The notes: a model not told the origin generated them from the letters alone. A DNA stretch of 64,000 nt from Pollutibacter soli (GCA_029269725.1 JARJHS010000013.1:1-64000); one strand, 5' to 3'. Shown: positions 16,107-25,763, numbered from the stretch's first letter. Program-made: numbers and translations.

Positions 16107-17558
16107 ATGTCATACCACATCGGCGTAGATATCGGAACAACAGCAGTAAAAGTTGTCGGCTTTGATTTCGAAGGAAACGTTCTGGCCATTCACTCCGGCA
16201 GTTACGAAATGCAGCATCCCGAACCCGGATGGAGCGAGCAGAATCCGGAGGAAATATTTTTTGCGGTTGTCAGCAATATAAATGCAGTTTATCAACAATT
16301 ATCACCCGCAGAACCTGTAGCTATTAGTTTCAGTGCAGCGATGCATAGCCTGATTGCTGTTGATGAAAAAGGCACGCCGCTGACGCAATGTATGATCTGG
16401 GCCGATAACCGCGCTGATGCAGTTGCCGAGCGCTTTAAACAATCCGGCATAGGAAAGGATTTCTATAAACGTTCAGGCGTTCCGATTCACCCGATGACGC
16501 CCCTCTGTAAAATTGTCTGGCTGAAAGAAAAGCAACCGGATGTGTTCGAGGCAACTTTCAAATTCATTGGTATTAAAGAGTATGTTTTATACAGACTCAC
16601 CGGGAAATTCGTTTGTGATACTGCGATCGCTTCGGCAACAGGCTATCTTAACCTGGCAGAACTTCAATGGGATAAACATATACTGGACCATATCGGGCTG
16701 AGCGAAGAAAAACTTCCGCAACTGCTCGATGTAAAAGCGGTTGTGCATCTCAGTAAAACGGACGCCGGAAGCCTTCTGCAGATTCCTGAAAATACGGCGC
16801 TGGTTATGGGCGCCAGTGATGGCGCAGCAGCTAACCTGAGTATCGGTGTATTTGATGAGGATGTACTCGTGGTAACGATTGGTACAAGCTCGGCGGTAAG
16901 GTTGTTGAGCAATGAGTCGATTATAGACGACCAGATGCGCACATTCAGTTATCACGCAAGAGATGAATACTACATCAATGGCGGTGCATCCAACAATGGC
17001 GCAGTGGTATTGAACTGGTTGAAAAATGACCTTATTCAGTCTGGTTCCGAGATGGCACGTTTTCTCGATCAGGCCAGCGAGGTTCCGCCAGGATCAGACG
17101 GGTTGATTTTTCTTCCCTTTATTCTTGGTGAACGCGCACCGGTCTGGAATGCGCACGCGCATGCATCTTTTATAGGCCTTACTGTAACACATACCCGGGC
17201 CCATCTTATTCGGGCAGCACTGGAAGCAGTGATCTTTGCCACCTACAGTATCGGCAAAATTCTCCTGGAAAGAAAAAAGGTTCGTACCATTTACGCAACC
17301 GGAGGTTTTGCACGCAATCGTGATTGGGTACAAATGCTTTCAGATGTTTTTAACTTGCCGGTTATACTGAGCAGCTCCGAAGAAAGTTCCGCATGGGGGG
17401 CCGTACTCACCGGTATGCTCGCAACAGGAACGCCAATGCCATCTTCAGAAAAATTTTTCGAGATGTTAACCCCGGATGCAGAGCGACATAAAATTTATTC
17501 AGCTTCTTTTGACAAGTACGAGGCGTTGACGGATGCGATGAGGAAGTTTTTTGTTTAG
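16107..17558 (+). CDS. gntK: Gluconokinase, FGGY family
   Basis: An FGGY-family sugar kinase of 483 residues that phosphorylates D-gluconate to 6-phosphogluconate. The N-terminal phosphate-1 motif is HIGVDIGTTAVKVVGFD, followed by MQHPEPGWSEQNPEE, characteristic of the gluconate kinase subgroup. The adenosine/phosphate-2 region is GASDGAAANLSIG...VTIGTSSAVR, and the C-terminal FGGY region contains FLPFILGERAPVWN and YATGGFARNRDW. The product enters the pentose phosphate pathway encoded at 51.8-55.5 kb. No gluconate permease is adjacent. The stop codon TAG begins a GTTAG/GTTCGTTGATCG repeat. Confidence 0.87.
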   Translation: MSYHIGVDIGTTAVKVVGFDFEGNVLAIHSGSYEMQHPEPGWSEQNPEEIFFAVVSNINAVYQQLSPAEPVAISFSAAMHSLIAVDEKGTPLTQCMIWADNRADAVAERFKQSGIGKDFYKRSGVPIHPMTPLCKIVWLKEKQPDVFEATFKFIGIKEYVLYRLTGKFVCDTAIASATGYLNLAELQWDKHILDHIGLSEEKLPQLLDVKAVVHLSKTDAGSLLQIPENTALVMGASDGAAANLSIGVFDEDVLVVTIGTSSAVRLLSNESIIDDQMRTFSYHARDEYYINGGASNNGAVVLNWLKNDLIQSGSEMARFLDQASEVPPGSDGLIFLPFILGERAPVWNAHAHASFIGLTVTHTRAHLIRAALEAVIFATYSIGKILLERKKVRTIYATGGFARNRDWVQMLSDVFNLPVILSSSEESSAWGAVLTGMLATGTPMPSSEKFFEMLTPDAERHKIYSASFDKYEALTDAMRKFFV

Positions 17559-17631
17559 TTGTTCGTTGATCGTTGATCGTTGTTCGTTGTTCGTTGATCG
17601 TTGTTAGTTGTTAGTTGTTAGTTGTTAGTTG
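17557..17631 (+). repeat. GTTCGTTGATCG / TTGTTAGT degenerate tandem repeats
   Basis: A run of GTTCGTTGATCGTTGATCG words passes into four copies of an 8-base TTGTTAGT unit. It begins in the stop codon of the gluconokinase gene. The same GTTCGTTGTTCG words follow the transglutaminase gene (62570-62600) and occur at 55505-55545. Confidence 0.8.
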
Positions 17632-18133
17632 AACAGCCGTGTCTATACTTGATTGTTTTCTTTGCAATAGCAGTATTGTATACCTCAAACGATAGCAATA
17701 TATTTCAGGTTTTAATTGTAGAGACGCAATGCCTTGCGTCTCTACAATTAAAACGGTATAATGCTTCGTCTATAACAAGCGCCTGGTTTGTAAATACACC
17801 TTAAGTATTTACTCCTGCATTGCATTGAACAAATACGATGCGGACCTCCGATTACAAAATTCAGGTTGAACTATCTTATTAACATCGTATTATTTTACTC
17901 TTCAGTAGATTTTACTATTTCTCACCATTCCTTGTTCAGTTTTGACCTCTGGCTTTTCGTTTTTGGCTTTTGATTCCCTGAATCCCCGGAATCAGTGAGG
18001 TACCACACACTATCGGCGATGGAAAACACTTTCGCGGAAGAGCATCTTTGTGTTGTTAGACGATCAGCATAGATACTGAGATATGAGTCGCTTTATAATT
18101 GCTGAAAAAATTATCACCAATAAAAATTGTTTC
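17559..18133. other. Repeat-rich intergenic region after gluconokinase
   Basis: About 575 bp without a credible gene. It starts with GTTCGTTGATCGTTGTTCG-type repeats and a period-8 TTGTTAGT array (about 17557-17630), followed by AACAGCC (17632-17638) and a 46-bp GAGACGC palindrome (17709-17754). Near 18043-18050 CATCTTTG resembles a -7 element for the lipoprotein gene at 18134, without a good TTG upstream. Confidence 0.55.
17709..17754. repeat. GAGACGC-type palindrome, copy E
   Basis: A 46-bp inverted repeat. The left arm is GTTTTAATTGTAGAGACGCA and the right arm TGCGTCTCTACAATTAAAAC, with a mismatched centre. It lies about 150 bp downstream of gluconokinase and could form a stable hairpin in its transcript. 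Confidence 0.8.
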
Positions 18134-18925
18134 ATGAAAAAGTTATTATTCTATTCAAGCCTGTTTTTACTAACCCTGATATTTGGTTGCTCAAAAAATG
18201 ATGACGATTACAACCCGCCTGTAAATGAAGAGCCGCTGATTGAATCCGAAGTTCTGAAGGCTGCCGGTAATGAATCCGCACTCGCCGCGAAAATTGATCA
18301 GTTTCGTTTGTTACTTGGAGACCCCGTCAATTCTGCACCCGGCGTTACGGAAGGACGCAGAGAAATCAACTGGGATGGCGTTCCTGCAAGCCTCACGAAT
18401 AACAACAATTTCCCGGTTGATTTTTTTAATCTGACTGATCCTGCTGGCGCAAACGGCAGAAAGAGAGGTTTGGTTTATCTCAATACCGGATCACCACTTC
18501 GTTTGGATAGCAGCTCATTCGCAGAAATAGATCCCAGTTATGCAGACGAATTCATACCCTTCAGTAAAAAGAAAGCAATTATATCTGCAACATCGAATAT
18601 TACTGAACTGCAGTTTAAACTCGCAGGCACAAACACCGCAGCATTCATAAAAGGATTTGGAATAGTGTTTCTCGATGTTGATGATGCCAACTCAACTTAT
18701 GTGCAATTTTTCAACGGTACAAAAAGCCTCGGTCAGTTTAAAGCATCAACGGGCGCTTTCTCTTTTCTTGGAGTGAAATTTGACGAGGAAAAAATAACAC
18801 ATATCAAAATAGTGGCAGGCAATGGTGTTCTGGCAGCAGGTGTGAAAGATATCAGTGATGGAGGTAATAAAGATCTTGTAGCGTTTGATGATCTGTTTTA
18901 CGATGAGCCGAAACAGAGTAATTAA
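18134..18925 (+). CDS. Surface lipoprotein of unknown function (REINWDG family), paralogue 1
   Basis: A 263-residue lipoprotein with Cys19 in LIFGC as the lipidation site. The residues after it (SKNDDD) are acidic, as in Bacteroidota lipoprotein export signals that send proteins to the cell surface. The mature part has a conserved block FRLLLGD...GRREINWDGVP...DFFN...RGLVY, then a beta-rich domain with GFGIVFLDVDDANST and a final KDLVAFDDLFYDEP. I recognise the REINWDG block as recurring in many secreted proteins, but know no function. The start at 18134 is chosen for the signal peptide. The paralogue follows at 19158. A hairpin terminator lies between the two. Confidence 0.8.
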   Translation: MKKLLFYSSLFLLTLIFGCSKNDDDYNPPVNEEPLIESEVLKAAGNESALAAKIDQFRLLLGDPVNSAPGVTEGRREINWDGVPASLTNNNNFPVDFFNLTDPAGANGRKRGLVYLNTGSPLRLDSSSFAEIDPSYADEFIPFSKKKAIISATSNITELQFKLAGTNTAAFIKGFGIVFLDVDDANSTYVQFFNGTKSLGQFKASTGAFSFLGVKFDEEKITHIKIVAGNGVLAAGVKDISDGGNKDLVAFDDLFYDEPKQSN

Positions 18926-19029
18926 TAACAATGAAAGCCTTGCTAAACCCCTCAATGTCAGGCTGCGCAAATCCGCGCCCTCTGCGGGAGATAAAATTTT
19001 CAGTTTGGTTTTTTAATCGTTGAATTCAG

Positions 19030-19053
19030 CCCTGGCTTCTGCCGGGGTTTTTT
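19030..19053 (+). terminator. Rho-independent terminator after lipoprotein 1
   Basis: A seven-base stem CCCTGGC / GCCGGGG (with one G-T pair) closes a TTCT loop and is followed by six T. It stands 105 bp after the stop of the first lipoprotein gene and before the second gene. It also argues against a longer N-terminus for the second gene, whose frame happens to be open across it. Confidence 0.7.
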
Positions 19054-19157
19054 CTATCCCCGAAATCGGGGACAGCTTTTATATTTCTGGTGATAGACAA
19101 ATATGGCTCATCAACAGACATTCGCCGTTGATTTTAAAACCTCTAAAAACATCTGGT

Positions 19158-19940
19158 ATGAAAATGAGCAATCTGTTGATCGTGGCTGTATTCAGTTTTT
19201 CATTTACGCTTTTTACTTCCTCGTGCAGCAAAGACAATGAAGACCCTCAGGATCAGAATTCGTATCGGTTATTCTCCAAAAGCGGCGATCTGACGAATAC
19301 AATTGCCGAGTTTCGTTCGCTTGTGGGTGATCAGCTGAACACCACGCCAGGTGCCACCTCAGGCCGTCGCGAGATAAATTGGGATGGCATACCTGACAAC
19401 CTGTTGAATGCAAAAATTCCTGATGACTTTTTTAACCCGACAGGACCAGGCGCTCCCGTACAAAACCAGCGCGGACTTGTGTACACCTCTGCAGGCCAAT
19501 TCCAGGCGAGTAAGACGGGATTTTTCGAAGTAAATGAAGAAGCTGCAGGCGAGTTTCACTCGTTTAGCGGAAACAAAGTTTTTGCCAACATCAGCAGTAA
19601 AGTATGGGATGTTGAATTTCGTGTTGCAGGTCAAACACAACCTGCGAAAGTGAATGGCTTCGGAGTAGTTTTTTCCGATGTTGACATCGCCACGAGTACA
19701 TCACTGGAGTTTTTTGACGGAAATACCAGTCTTGGAAAATTCTTCGTAATTCCACATGACGCCGGAAGCAGTTTTTCATTCCTGGGTATTCATTTCAACG
19801 CTCCAAGAATTTCCAGGATACGAGTTTCTCATGATGGGAAACTTGATGATGGGAATAAGGATATCAGCGCAGGCGGGCCATCAGACCTGGCAGTGATGGA
19901 TGATTTCATTTACAGTGAACCTGTGAAAGTTGAACGTTGA
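19158..19940 (+). CDS. Surface lipoprotein of unknown function (REINWDG family), paralogue 2
   Basis: A 261-residue lipoprotein, clearly paralogous to the product of 18134. Both share FRxLxGDxxN, GRREINWDG(V/I)P, DFFN, RGLVY, NGFGVVFSDVD and the C-terminal DLAVMDDFIYSEP pattern. Lipidation would be at Cys23 (LFTSSC), followed by acidic SKDNEDPQD, suggesting surface exposure. The Met at 19158 is chosen because anything further upstream crosses a terminator hairpin. The gene ends GTT GAA CGT TGA, so its last codons lie in a GAACGTTGAACGTAGAACGT repeat. The tandem arrangement implies duplication. Function unknown. Confidence 0.8.
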   Translation: MKMSNLLIVAVFSFSFTLFTSSCSKDNEDPQDQNSYRLFSKSGDLTNTIAEFRSLVGDQLNTTPGATSGRREINWDGIPDNLLNAKIPDDFFNPTGPGAPVQNQRGLVYTSAGQFQASKTGFFEVNEEAAGEFHSFSGNKVFANISSKVWDVEFRVAGQTQPAKVNGFGVVFSDVDIATSTSLEFFDGNTSLGKFFVIPHDAGSSFSFLGIHFNAPRISRIRVSHDGKLDDGNKDISAGGPSDLAVMDDFIYSEPVKVER

Positions 19941-20178
19941 ACGTAGAACGTAGAACGTATGCCTAAGCTATAGCAATAGTGTTTCGAAAGTTATGGTTTT
20001 TCAAAGAGAGCATTCAGAACTTAAAGAATCAATTTTCAAAGCACAGAACTGAGTTTAATGAGTAGAGTCAGTTATTCAAATATACTTTTTGCTCAATCGG
20101 GACACAGATATTGATATCAGAAGCGTACGTTTTACCTTCAACGTTCCACCTTAAACCTTTAACTTACCTTTAGTTGCT

Positions 20179-23100
20179 ATGCGGAAGCTGCTTACACTGT
20201 TTTGTCTGCTCAATGTTTCATTTGCATTTGCGCAGTCGCAGGCATTGTATTTCCGCAACCTGAATACTGATAATGGACTTTCAAATAATAAAGTCAATTG
20301 CATTCTACAGGATCGGCGCGGATTTATGTGGATCGGAACGGATGATGGTCTTAACCGCTATGATGGTTTTCGTTTTGAAGTATACAGACATGATGCTGCC
20401 GTTCCTTCAACCATTTCCGGCAATATCATAACAGATCTTCTGGAAGATAAAGATGGCGTAATTTGGATTGCAACCGCCGATGGAGGCCTTACCAGATTCG
20501 ATTACAGAAAATCACCTGCCGAAAAATTTCGCCAGTTCAAACACAAAAGCAGTGATAGCAGCTCTATCCCCGGTAATATTGTCAATAGCATACTGGAAGA
20601 TAAACTGGGCTATCTCTGGCTTGCAACCAGTGGCCAGGGCATTATACGTTTCAATAAATCCAAGGAAATTTTTGACGAGCCCGTCCGCAGCAGATCAAGA
20701 ACAGTACTCGATCTTGAGCTTGATCATCTCGGCAGAATATGGGCCGGACGTCAGGGAGGTGGAATGATTACCATTGATCCACACAATTTTAAGACTGAAG
20801 AAGACGCCCGTTACGGAAACGTATACGCGAAACTTCCGCATATGGCGGTGGCGACCATATTTCGTGATAGTCGGAATATGTTGTGGCTCGGATCCTGGGA
20901 TAAAGTAATCTATCAGCTCAACCCTGTAAACAAAACAGAAACAGTGATCACCCCGGAAAATCAACCCGGCAGTTATGATGGTGATGATCCACTTTCGTTT
21001 GCGGAAGACAGCCGTCAGCAGTTGTGGATCGGAGGCAAGCGAAATGGTTTGCATGTATACAATTACAACACTGGTACATTCAAGCATTACAAACATGATC
21101 CCGCCGCAGAAGGGACTATTGCAGGGAACATCGTGTACAAAGTATATATCGACAGATCGGGAATGATCTGGTTGGGGACGAATAAAGGATTAAGCATTCA
21201 TGATCCCTCAGATCAACAGTTCACACAGCAATTTCTTCCTGCAGAAAAAGATGAAAATATCGCTGTGTATGATGTGATGAATAATAACTCCGAATCGCTT
21301 TGGCTGGGCACAAGTATGGGAATTTATGAAATGAATCGTGATGGACAATTCCGTAACATTCCCATGCAATTCAATGGTGAAGCACTGCACATCACAAATT
21401 TTCTTCAGCCTGATGAAAATACTTTATTCCTCGGCAGCCAGGTTTCACTATTTCTGTTTTCAAAAGAAAACGGAAAACTGCAAAGATTACCCAATACGGA
21501 GAAAGATGTGGTGATGAACAGGATCATCGAGTCGCGCGTAGTATCGATGATGATGGATACGCTGGACAATCATCCGGTGCTCATTACGCTTCCCTATGGA
21601 CATTATTTAACTTATTATGACTTCACCTTAAAACAGTGGGTAAACCGACAGGATAGTATCCGGAGAATCATCAGTCGGTACAATATCCGCGATAACCTCT
21701 TAAGAAAACTTTACAAAACAAGTGACGGGAAGATCTGGGTAGCAACATCAAAAATGGGTCTGGGAGAATGGCAGCGGGGTGTTGATCCGAAATTTCATTA
21801 CTACATCAACAATCCCGGCGACGAAAAAAGCATCAGCAATAATAATGTCTATGATATAGCAGAGGACAGATACGGAAACCTGTGGATCAGTACCTATGGT
21901 GGCGGGCTTCATTATTTCGATCTCCGCACCAGATCATTTCAACATATCCGGAACTCCGACAATCTTACTGAAGGTTTAAGAATTGATCTTTCAGGAAATG
22001 TTTGGGTGATTGCGAATGGCAACCTGCACAAATACGATCCGGTTCAAAAAACATATACGAGCTTTCACTTACCTGATATTGAAAAATCAGGTGGTGTACA
22101 AGGACAAATCTTTGCGGGAAAAAATGGAAAGATGATTGTGGCAGGCACGAATTATATTATTGCATTTCATCCTGATTCGATCCGGGAAGCAAATGTTCAA
22201 CCAAAAGTGTTTCTGACTGACTTCAGCATATTCAATGAATCGAATAACCAGCGTCTGTACGAAAAAGAAATTGAGCTGAATTATAATCAGAATTTTTTCA
22301 CGCTTGCATTTTCAGCGCCTTCGTTCCAGGCCGGAAAACCGGTTCACTATGCGCACAAGCTGGAAGGGGTAGACGAAGATTGGGTGGAGGATGGCACAAG
22401 GAATACGGTGAACTATACCAATCTTGATGGAGGGCATTACCGGTTTATGGTGAAAGCTTCCGTCAAGCCTGGTATATGGAGTACAGAAACCACTATAATT
22501 CCCATCAGGATCAATCCACCCTATTGGAAAACATTCTGGTTTTATGCCATCTGTGCTGCTTTTGTTTCATTCGCTATCTATGGAATCTATCTGTACAGGA
22601 TCAATGAAATTATTCGTCGCCAGGATATCCGGAATAAAATTGCGCAGGACCTTCACGATAATGTCGGATCAACTTTGAGTTCGATTTCCGTGTACAGCCA
22701 GGTAGCAAAAATTTATAAGCAGCAACAAAAACAAGATCAGTTACAGGATACGCTTGAAAAGATTTCTTCAACTTCCAGTGAAATGATCTCGGAGATGAAT
22801 GATATTGTGTGGGCAATTAATCCGCGCAACGACAATATGGAAACCATCCTCCAAAGGATGGATTCTTTCGCCCGGCCACTATTGGTAACAAAGGATATCT
22901 TTTTTCATTTTGATTTTGATCCCGATGTAAAGCATCTCAACCTGGAGATGACCAAACGCAAAAATTTCTATCTTATATTTAAGGAAGCAATCAATAACAT
23001 TCTTAAATACTCCGAAGCACAAAACGTGTGGGTGGAAGTGAGACATGATCGCGATCTTGAACTGACCGTGAAGGATGATGGCAAAGGCATGGACCTGAAC

Positions 23101-23241
23101 AGACCTACGCAGGCAAATCCCATGTCGGGCAATGGGTTACAGAATATGTACCGTCGCGCTGCTGAAATGAAAGGTGTGTGTATGATTGACTCCGGTCCCG
23201 GCCAAGGGATGACAATAAAACTACGTTTCTCCATCCCCTGA
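20179..23241 (+). CDS. Membrane sensor histidine kinase with beta-propeller input domain (Reg_prop/Y_Y_Y/HisKA_3)
   Basis: A 1020-residue sensor. After a signal peptide (to about residue 20) come two periplasmic seven-blade propeller-like regions built of Reg_prop repeats (DRRGFMWIGTDDGLNRYDG, DKDGVIWIATADGGLTRFD and others). These are followed by a Y_Y_Y immunoglobulin-like domain (about 700-780), one membrane helix (about 788-808), a HisKA_3 dimerisation domain with the phospho-acceptor His826 in DLHDNVGS, and an HATPase domain (GKGMDLNRP, GNGLQNMYRRA). There is no fused receiver or AraC domain. The partner is the LuxR-type regulator 56 bp downstream. In this group the periplasmic part often senses glycans or their breakdown products. 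No SusC/D pair is nearby. Confidence 0.92.
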   Translation: MRKLLTLFCLLNVSFAFAQSQALYFRNLNTDNGLSNNKVNCILQDRRGFMWIGTDDGLNRYDGFRFEVYRHDAAVPSTISGNIITDLLEDKDGVIWIATADGGLTRFDYRKSPAEKFRQFKHKSSDSSSIPGNIVNSILEDKLGYLWLATSGQGIIRFNKSKEIFDEPVRSRSRTVLDLELDHLGRIWAGRQGGGMITIDPHNFKTEEDARYGNVYAKLPHMAVATIFRDSRNMLWLGSWDKVIYQLNPVNKTETVITPENQPGSYDGDDPLSFAEDSRQQLWIGGKRNGLHVYNYNTGTFKHYKHDPAAEGTIAGNIVYKVYIDRSGMIWLGTNKGLSIHDPSDQQFTQQFLPAEKDENIAVYDVMNNNSESLWLGTSMGIYEMNRDGQFRNIPMQFNGEALHITNFLQPDENTLFLGSQVSLFLFSKENGKLQRLPNTEKDVVMNRIIESRVVSMMMDTLDNHPVLITLPYGHYLTYYDFTLKQWVNRQDSIRRIISRYNIRDNLLRKLYKTSDGKIWVATSKMGLGEWQRGVDPKFHYYINNPGDEKSISNNNVYDIAEDRYGNLWISTYGGGLHYFDLRTRSFQHIRNSDNLTEGLRIDLSGNVWVIANGNLHKYDPVQKTYTSFHLPDIEKSGGVQGQIFAGKNGKMIVAGTNYIIAFHPDSIREANVQPKVFLTDFSIFNESNNQRLYEKEIELNYNQNFFTLAFSAPSFQAGKPVHYAHKLEGVDEDWVEDGTRNTVNYTNLDGGHYRFMVKASVKPGIWSTETTIIPIRINPPYWKTFWFYAICAAFVSFAIYGIYLYRINEIIRRQDIRNKIAQDLHDNVGSTLSSISVYSQVAKIYKQQQKQDQLQDTLEKISSTSSEMISEMNDIVWAINPRNDNMETILQRMDSFARPLLVTKDIFFHFDFDPDVKHLNLEMTKRKNFYLIFKEAINNILKYSEAQNVWVEVRHDRDLELTVKDDGKGMDLNRPTQANPMSGNGLQNMYRRAAEMKGVCMIDSGPGQGMTIKLRFSIP

Positions 23242-23297
23242 TTTGGGGATTGTATACGATCCCGGAATTACTGACCTTTACCAGACAATCAAACATT

Positions 23298-23945
23298 ATG
23301 GGACTTCGGATTGCCATTTTCGACGATAATAAGAATATAAGGGAGAGTATAAGCATGCTGTTGGCAACCGAACCCCAGTTTGATGTGGTGGGATCATTTA
23401 GTCATGTACTTGATTGCATAGATGATGTAAAGGCATGCAAGCCTGACATTGTGCTCATGGATATCGAAATGCCGGGAATGTCGGGAATTGATGCCGTGGC
23501 GCAGATCAAAAAAGAATTTCCGCACATACAGGTACTGATGCAGACGGTTTTTGAAGATGATGATCGTGTGTTTGATTCCATCTGCGCCGGGGCATCAGGA
23601 TATATTCTGAAAAACTATTTAAACACTCGTCTTGTAGAAGCAATTAGTGAATTGCAATATGGTGGCTCGCCCATGAGTCCGTCTATTGCAAGAAAAGTGT
23701 TGAACAAGATGCAATCAGCAGCAAACGTGATTCGCCCACAGGAAGCCACCGATTATCAATTGACGCCTCGTGAAAAAGAAGTATTGAGTTGCCTGGTGAA
23801 CGGATTAAGTTACAAGATGATTGTTGCAGAACTCAATATCAGTTACGAAACCGTGCGCTCGCACGTGAAGAAAATTTATGAGAAATTACATGTGGCCTCG
23901 CTGACGGAAGTGGTAGCGAAGGCGATACACCAGAGGATTGTTTAA
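23298..23945 (+). CDS. LuxR/NarL-type response regulator
   Basis: A 215-residue response regulator with a receiver domain (phospho-acceptor Asp55 in LMDIEMPGMSG, acidic pair DD near residue 9-10, Lys in YILKN) and a C-terminal LuxR HTH (LTPREKEVLSCLVNGLSYKMIVAEL...TVRSHVKKIYEKL). Start 23298 is chosen because MGLRIAIFDD is a normal receiver N-terminus; the frame is open 48 bp further up. It follows the HisKA_3 kinase and is almost certainly its partner, because HisKA_3 kinases usually pair with NarL/LuxR regulators. Target genes cannot be read from the window. Confidence 0.93.
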   Translation: MGLRIAIFDDNKNIRESISMLLATEPQFDVVGSFSHVLDCIDDVKACKPDIVLMDIEMPGMSGIDAVAQIKKEFPHIQVLMQTVFEDDDRVFDSICAGASGYILKNYLNTRLVEAISELQYGGSPMSPSIARKVLNKMQSAANVIRPQEATDYQLTPREKEVLSCLVNGLSYKMIVAELNISYETVRSHVKKIYEKLHVASLTEVVAKAIHQRIV

Positions 23946-24261
23946 ACGGTAGTGGTTAAACAGCAGAATTAGCAGTAAGTAGTTAATGGTATCAAGTGAA
24001 AGTAAAAACTAATACCGATATTTTGCGTGCTCCATACGAAAAAGAAATTTCAAACCCTGATGTTGGAAACTCGTATAAGAGTGAGAATTTGGAGACCAAC
24101 AATGTCGAAAATTTGCTCAGCCCTGATGGCGCAACAGACCATAAAATTGCTTTTAAATTCATTTAAGCTTTTCAAAAAAATTTCGCGAGCACTACATTCA
24201 TTCGATATCCCACACCCGCAAACGCCGGTTGTCCTACTTACTACTTACTACTTACTACGTA
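23946..24261. other. Convergent intergenic region
   Basis: No gene is supported between the response regulator and the FG-GAP gene, which converge here. The plus strand has a single AGTAAGTAG word at about 23970. The end near 24233-24270 is a CTACTTACTACTTACTACTTAC array, which on the minus strand reads AGTAAGTAGTAAGTAG and follows the FG-GAP gene. I see no clear terminator hairpin. Confidence 0.5.
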
Positions 24262-25428
24262 CTACTTACTTGATTTATTCCAATACACCTTCACATTCTT
24301 TGTCGCTCTTCCGGAAGCAACGATATCCGGTTTGCCATCTGCATTAAGATCAGCTACCTGGATATCTTCACAGGCAATTCCATTCTGATCGACCCAGGCG
24401 GTTATCCAGTTTCGGGTATCCTTTCCTGTGAGGTAATACATCCTGATACCTGTCTCGTTGGTTCCATTCGGGCCACGCCAGCCGGCAACGATCTGCTCTG
24501 ATCCGGTACCAAGAAAATCTGCAACACCCAGCGCATGACCTTCTTTGATATTCGTGTCCAGCACTAATCTTTCCATTTTGTTTCCCGGGTGATACACAAC
24601 GATATTGTTACCATGCATTGGCTCTACTGTTGCTACAAAATTTGCATTTCCACCTGCCTCTCCTACTTTAATTTCTCCTGCACCATGATCTATTCCTGAA
24701 AACATTTTTGCGTCATACCACTTTCTTCTCGGTATCGTATCGCCTATAAACCGCACCCCTTCTGCTGAAGCAATATAAATTCCCGTTGCCTGTTTGTTCT
24801 TTGCAGATATGTATGGATGAAAGTTGTGCGTCATATGATGCGATGAATCGAGAAGATACAAAGGCCAGTCGCTGTCTTTTTGAACAGGCACACTATAGGC
24901 AAGAAATTTTACACCCGCACCCTTGCCTGACACATTACCGCGCCCATGCAAGGGAAGTACAAGCAGAAAATACTTTCCATCATTTGCCTTTACCCACCGC
25001 ATACGATGCACAGTTGGCTCATGCGCCAGCCTGATAGGCGTCCAGCTCTTCGTAAGATCAGCCGGACGTTGCAGATAAAAAACAGCACCAGACTCCTCGG
25101 CATTCGAAGTCTCTCCGGGATTCCATTGTGCACCTACAGCAACTTCTGCTTTTCCATCGCCATCAATATCGGCAGCAGCAATGCAGACATTATCATATTT
25201 TGTGAGATTTTCCGCCATCACCGTTTTCTTCCAGTCCGGATTGCGATACCAGACAATCTGTTTTTTATCGGCTAACAAAATATCGGTTCTGCCATCACCG
25301 TCCACATCCGCTAATGCCAGACCATAACCGATGCTGATACTGGAATCAATTGTCTGTGCTTTAAATGTTGGTCGTGGCTGCGCATTCATCAATGAACCAA
25401 GCCAGAAAATCAAAGGGAGGCAAAACAT
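24262..25428 (-). CDS. Secreted FG-GAP/VCBS repeat protein
   Basis: A 388-residue precursor with a signal peptide (about residues 1-16) and calcium-binding FG-GAP-like repeats that form a beta-propeller. DVDGDGRTDILLAD lies near residue 40, DIDGDGKAEVAVG near 90 and DLNADGKPDIVASG near the C-terminus. Such proteins are extracellular or periplasmic, often linked to carbohydrate binding or lyase-like activity, but this one has no recognisable catalytic domain. It is followed on the coding side by a small membrane gene upstream (25449-25655) that could share its transcript. It ends TCA AGT AAG TAG inside an AGTAAGTAG repeat. Confidence 0.82.
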   Translation of the reverse strand: MFCLPLIFWLGSLMNAQPRPTFKAQTIDSSISIGYGLALADVDGDGRTDILLADKKQIVWYRNPDWKKTVMAENLTKYDNVCIAAADIDGDGKAEVAVGAQWNPGETSNAEESGAVFYLQRPADLTKSWTPIRLAHEPTVHRMRWVKANDGKYFLLVLPLHGRGNVSGKGAGVKFLAYSVPVQKDSDWPLYLLDSSHHMTHNFHPYISAKNKQATGIYIASAEGVRFIGDTIPRRKWYDAKMFSGIDHGAGEIKVGEAGGNANFVATVEPMHGNNIVVYHPGNKMERLVLDTNIKEGHALGVADFLGTGSEQIVAGWRGPNGTNETGIRMYYLTGKDTRNWITAWVDQNGIACEDIQVADLNADGKPDIVASGRATKNVKVYWNKSSK

Positions 25429-25448
25429 ATCAATGTTGTTTTTGGTAA

Positions 25449-25655
25449 TTAAAGTCTTTCCTGACCGGGATCTTCTGTCGAGTCCGATCTTCTGCGAACA
25501 CGTTGTGGTGATTCGCTTTTGTTGAGATTCTCTTCCAGGATTTTCTTATCCTTCCGGTTAGCACGAAGAAACCAAATCAATCCAATAATAAATGCAATCA
25601 TTACTACACCAATCATTATAATGGCCTTAAAATTCAGTCCCGATTCTTCCATCAT
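25449..25655 (-). CDS. Small single-pass membrane protein
   Basis: A 68-residue protein with one hydrophobic helix (about residues 10-29, AIIMIGVVMIAFIIGLIWFL) followed by a strongly charged, Lys/Arg/Glu-rich tail of about 38 residues. By the positive-inside rule the tail is cytoplasmic. I know no family. It lies 20 bp upstream of the FG-GAP gene on the same strand, so the two may be co-transcribed. The coding assignment rests on the strong bipartite layout and on the position. Confidence 0.55.
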   Translation of the reverse strand: MMEESGLNFKAIIMIGVVMIAFIIGLIWFLRANRKDKKILEENLNKSESPQRVRRRSDSTEDPGQERL

Positions 25656-25713
25656 CCCCGTTTTATGTGGTTCAACCGGCTAATTTCCGATTTCATCATG
25701 ATTTCATACGGCA

Positions 25714-25747
25714 TTGACGTGACAGCAACCGGATATTTTTACCTTTC
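25714..25747 (+). promoter_or_regulatory. Candidate promoter of VOC gene
   Basis: TTG (25714-25716), 23 bases, TACCTTTC (25740-25747): one mismatch in the last base of the -7 element. A start near 25754 would leave a leader of about 10 bases before the ATG at 25764, and would exclude the longer reading frame that begins at 25665. Confidence 0.4.
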
Positions 25748-25763
25748 CTTAAAATTATCATTT

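Noticed and set aside
17622-17804. 60-codon frame after gluconokinase
   Set aside because: It starts in the TTGTTAGT repeat and runs through a palindrome; no protein-like pattern.
19020-19157. N-terminal extension of lipoprotein 2 from a TTG
   Set aside because: The extension would translate a Rho-independent terminator, and it would put a lipoprotein signal 60 residues inside the protein.
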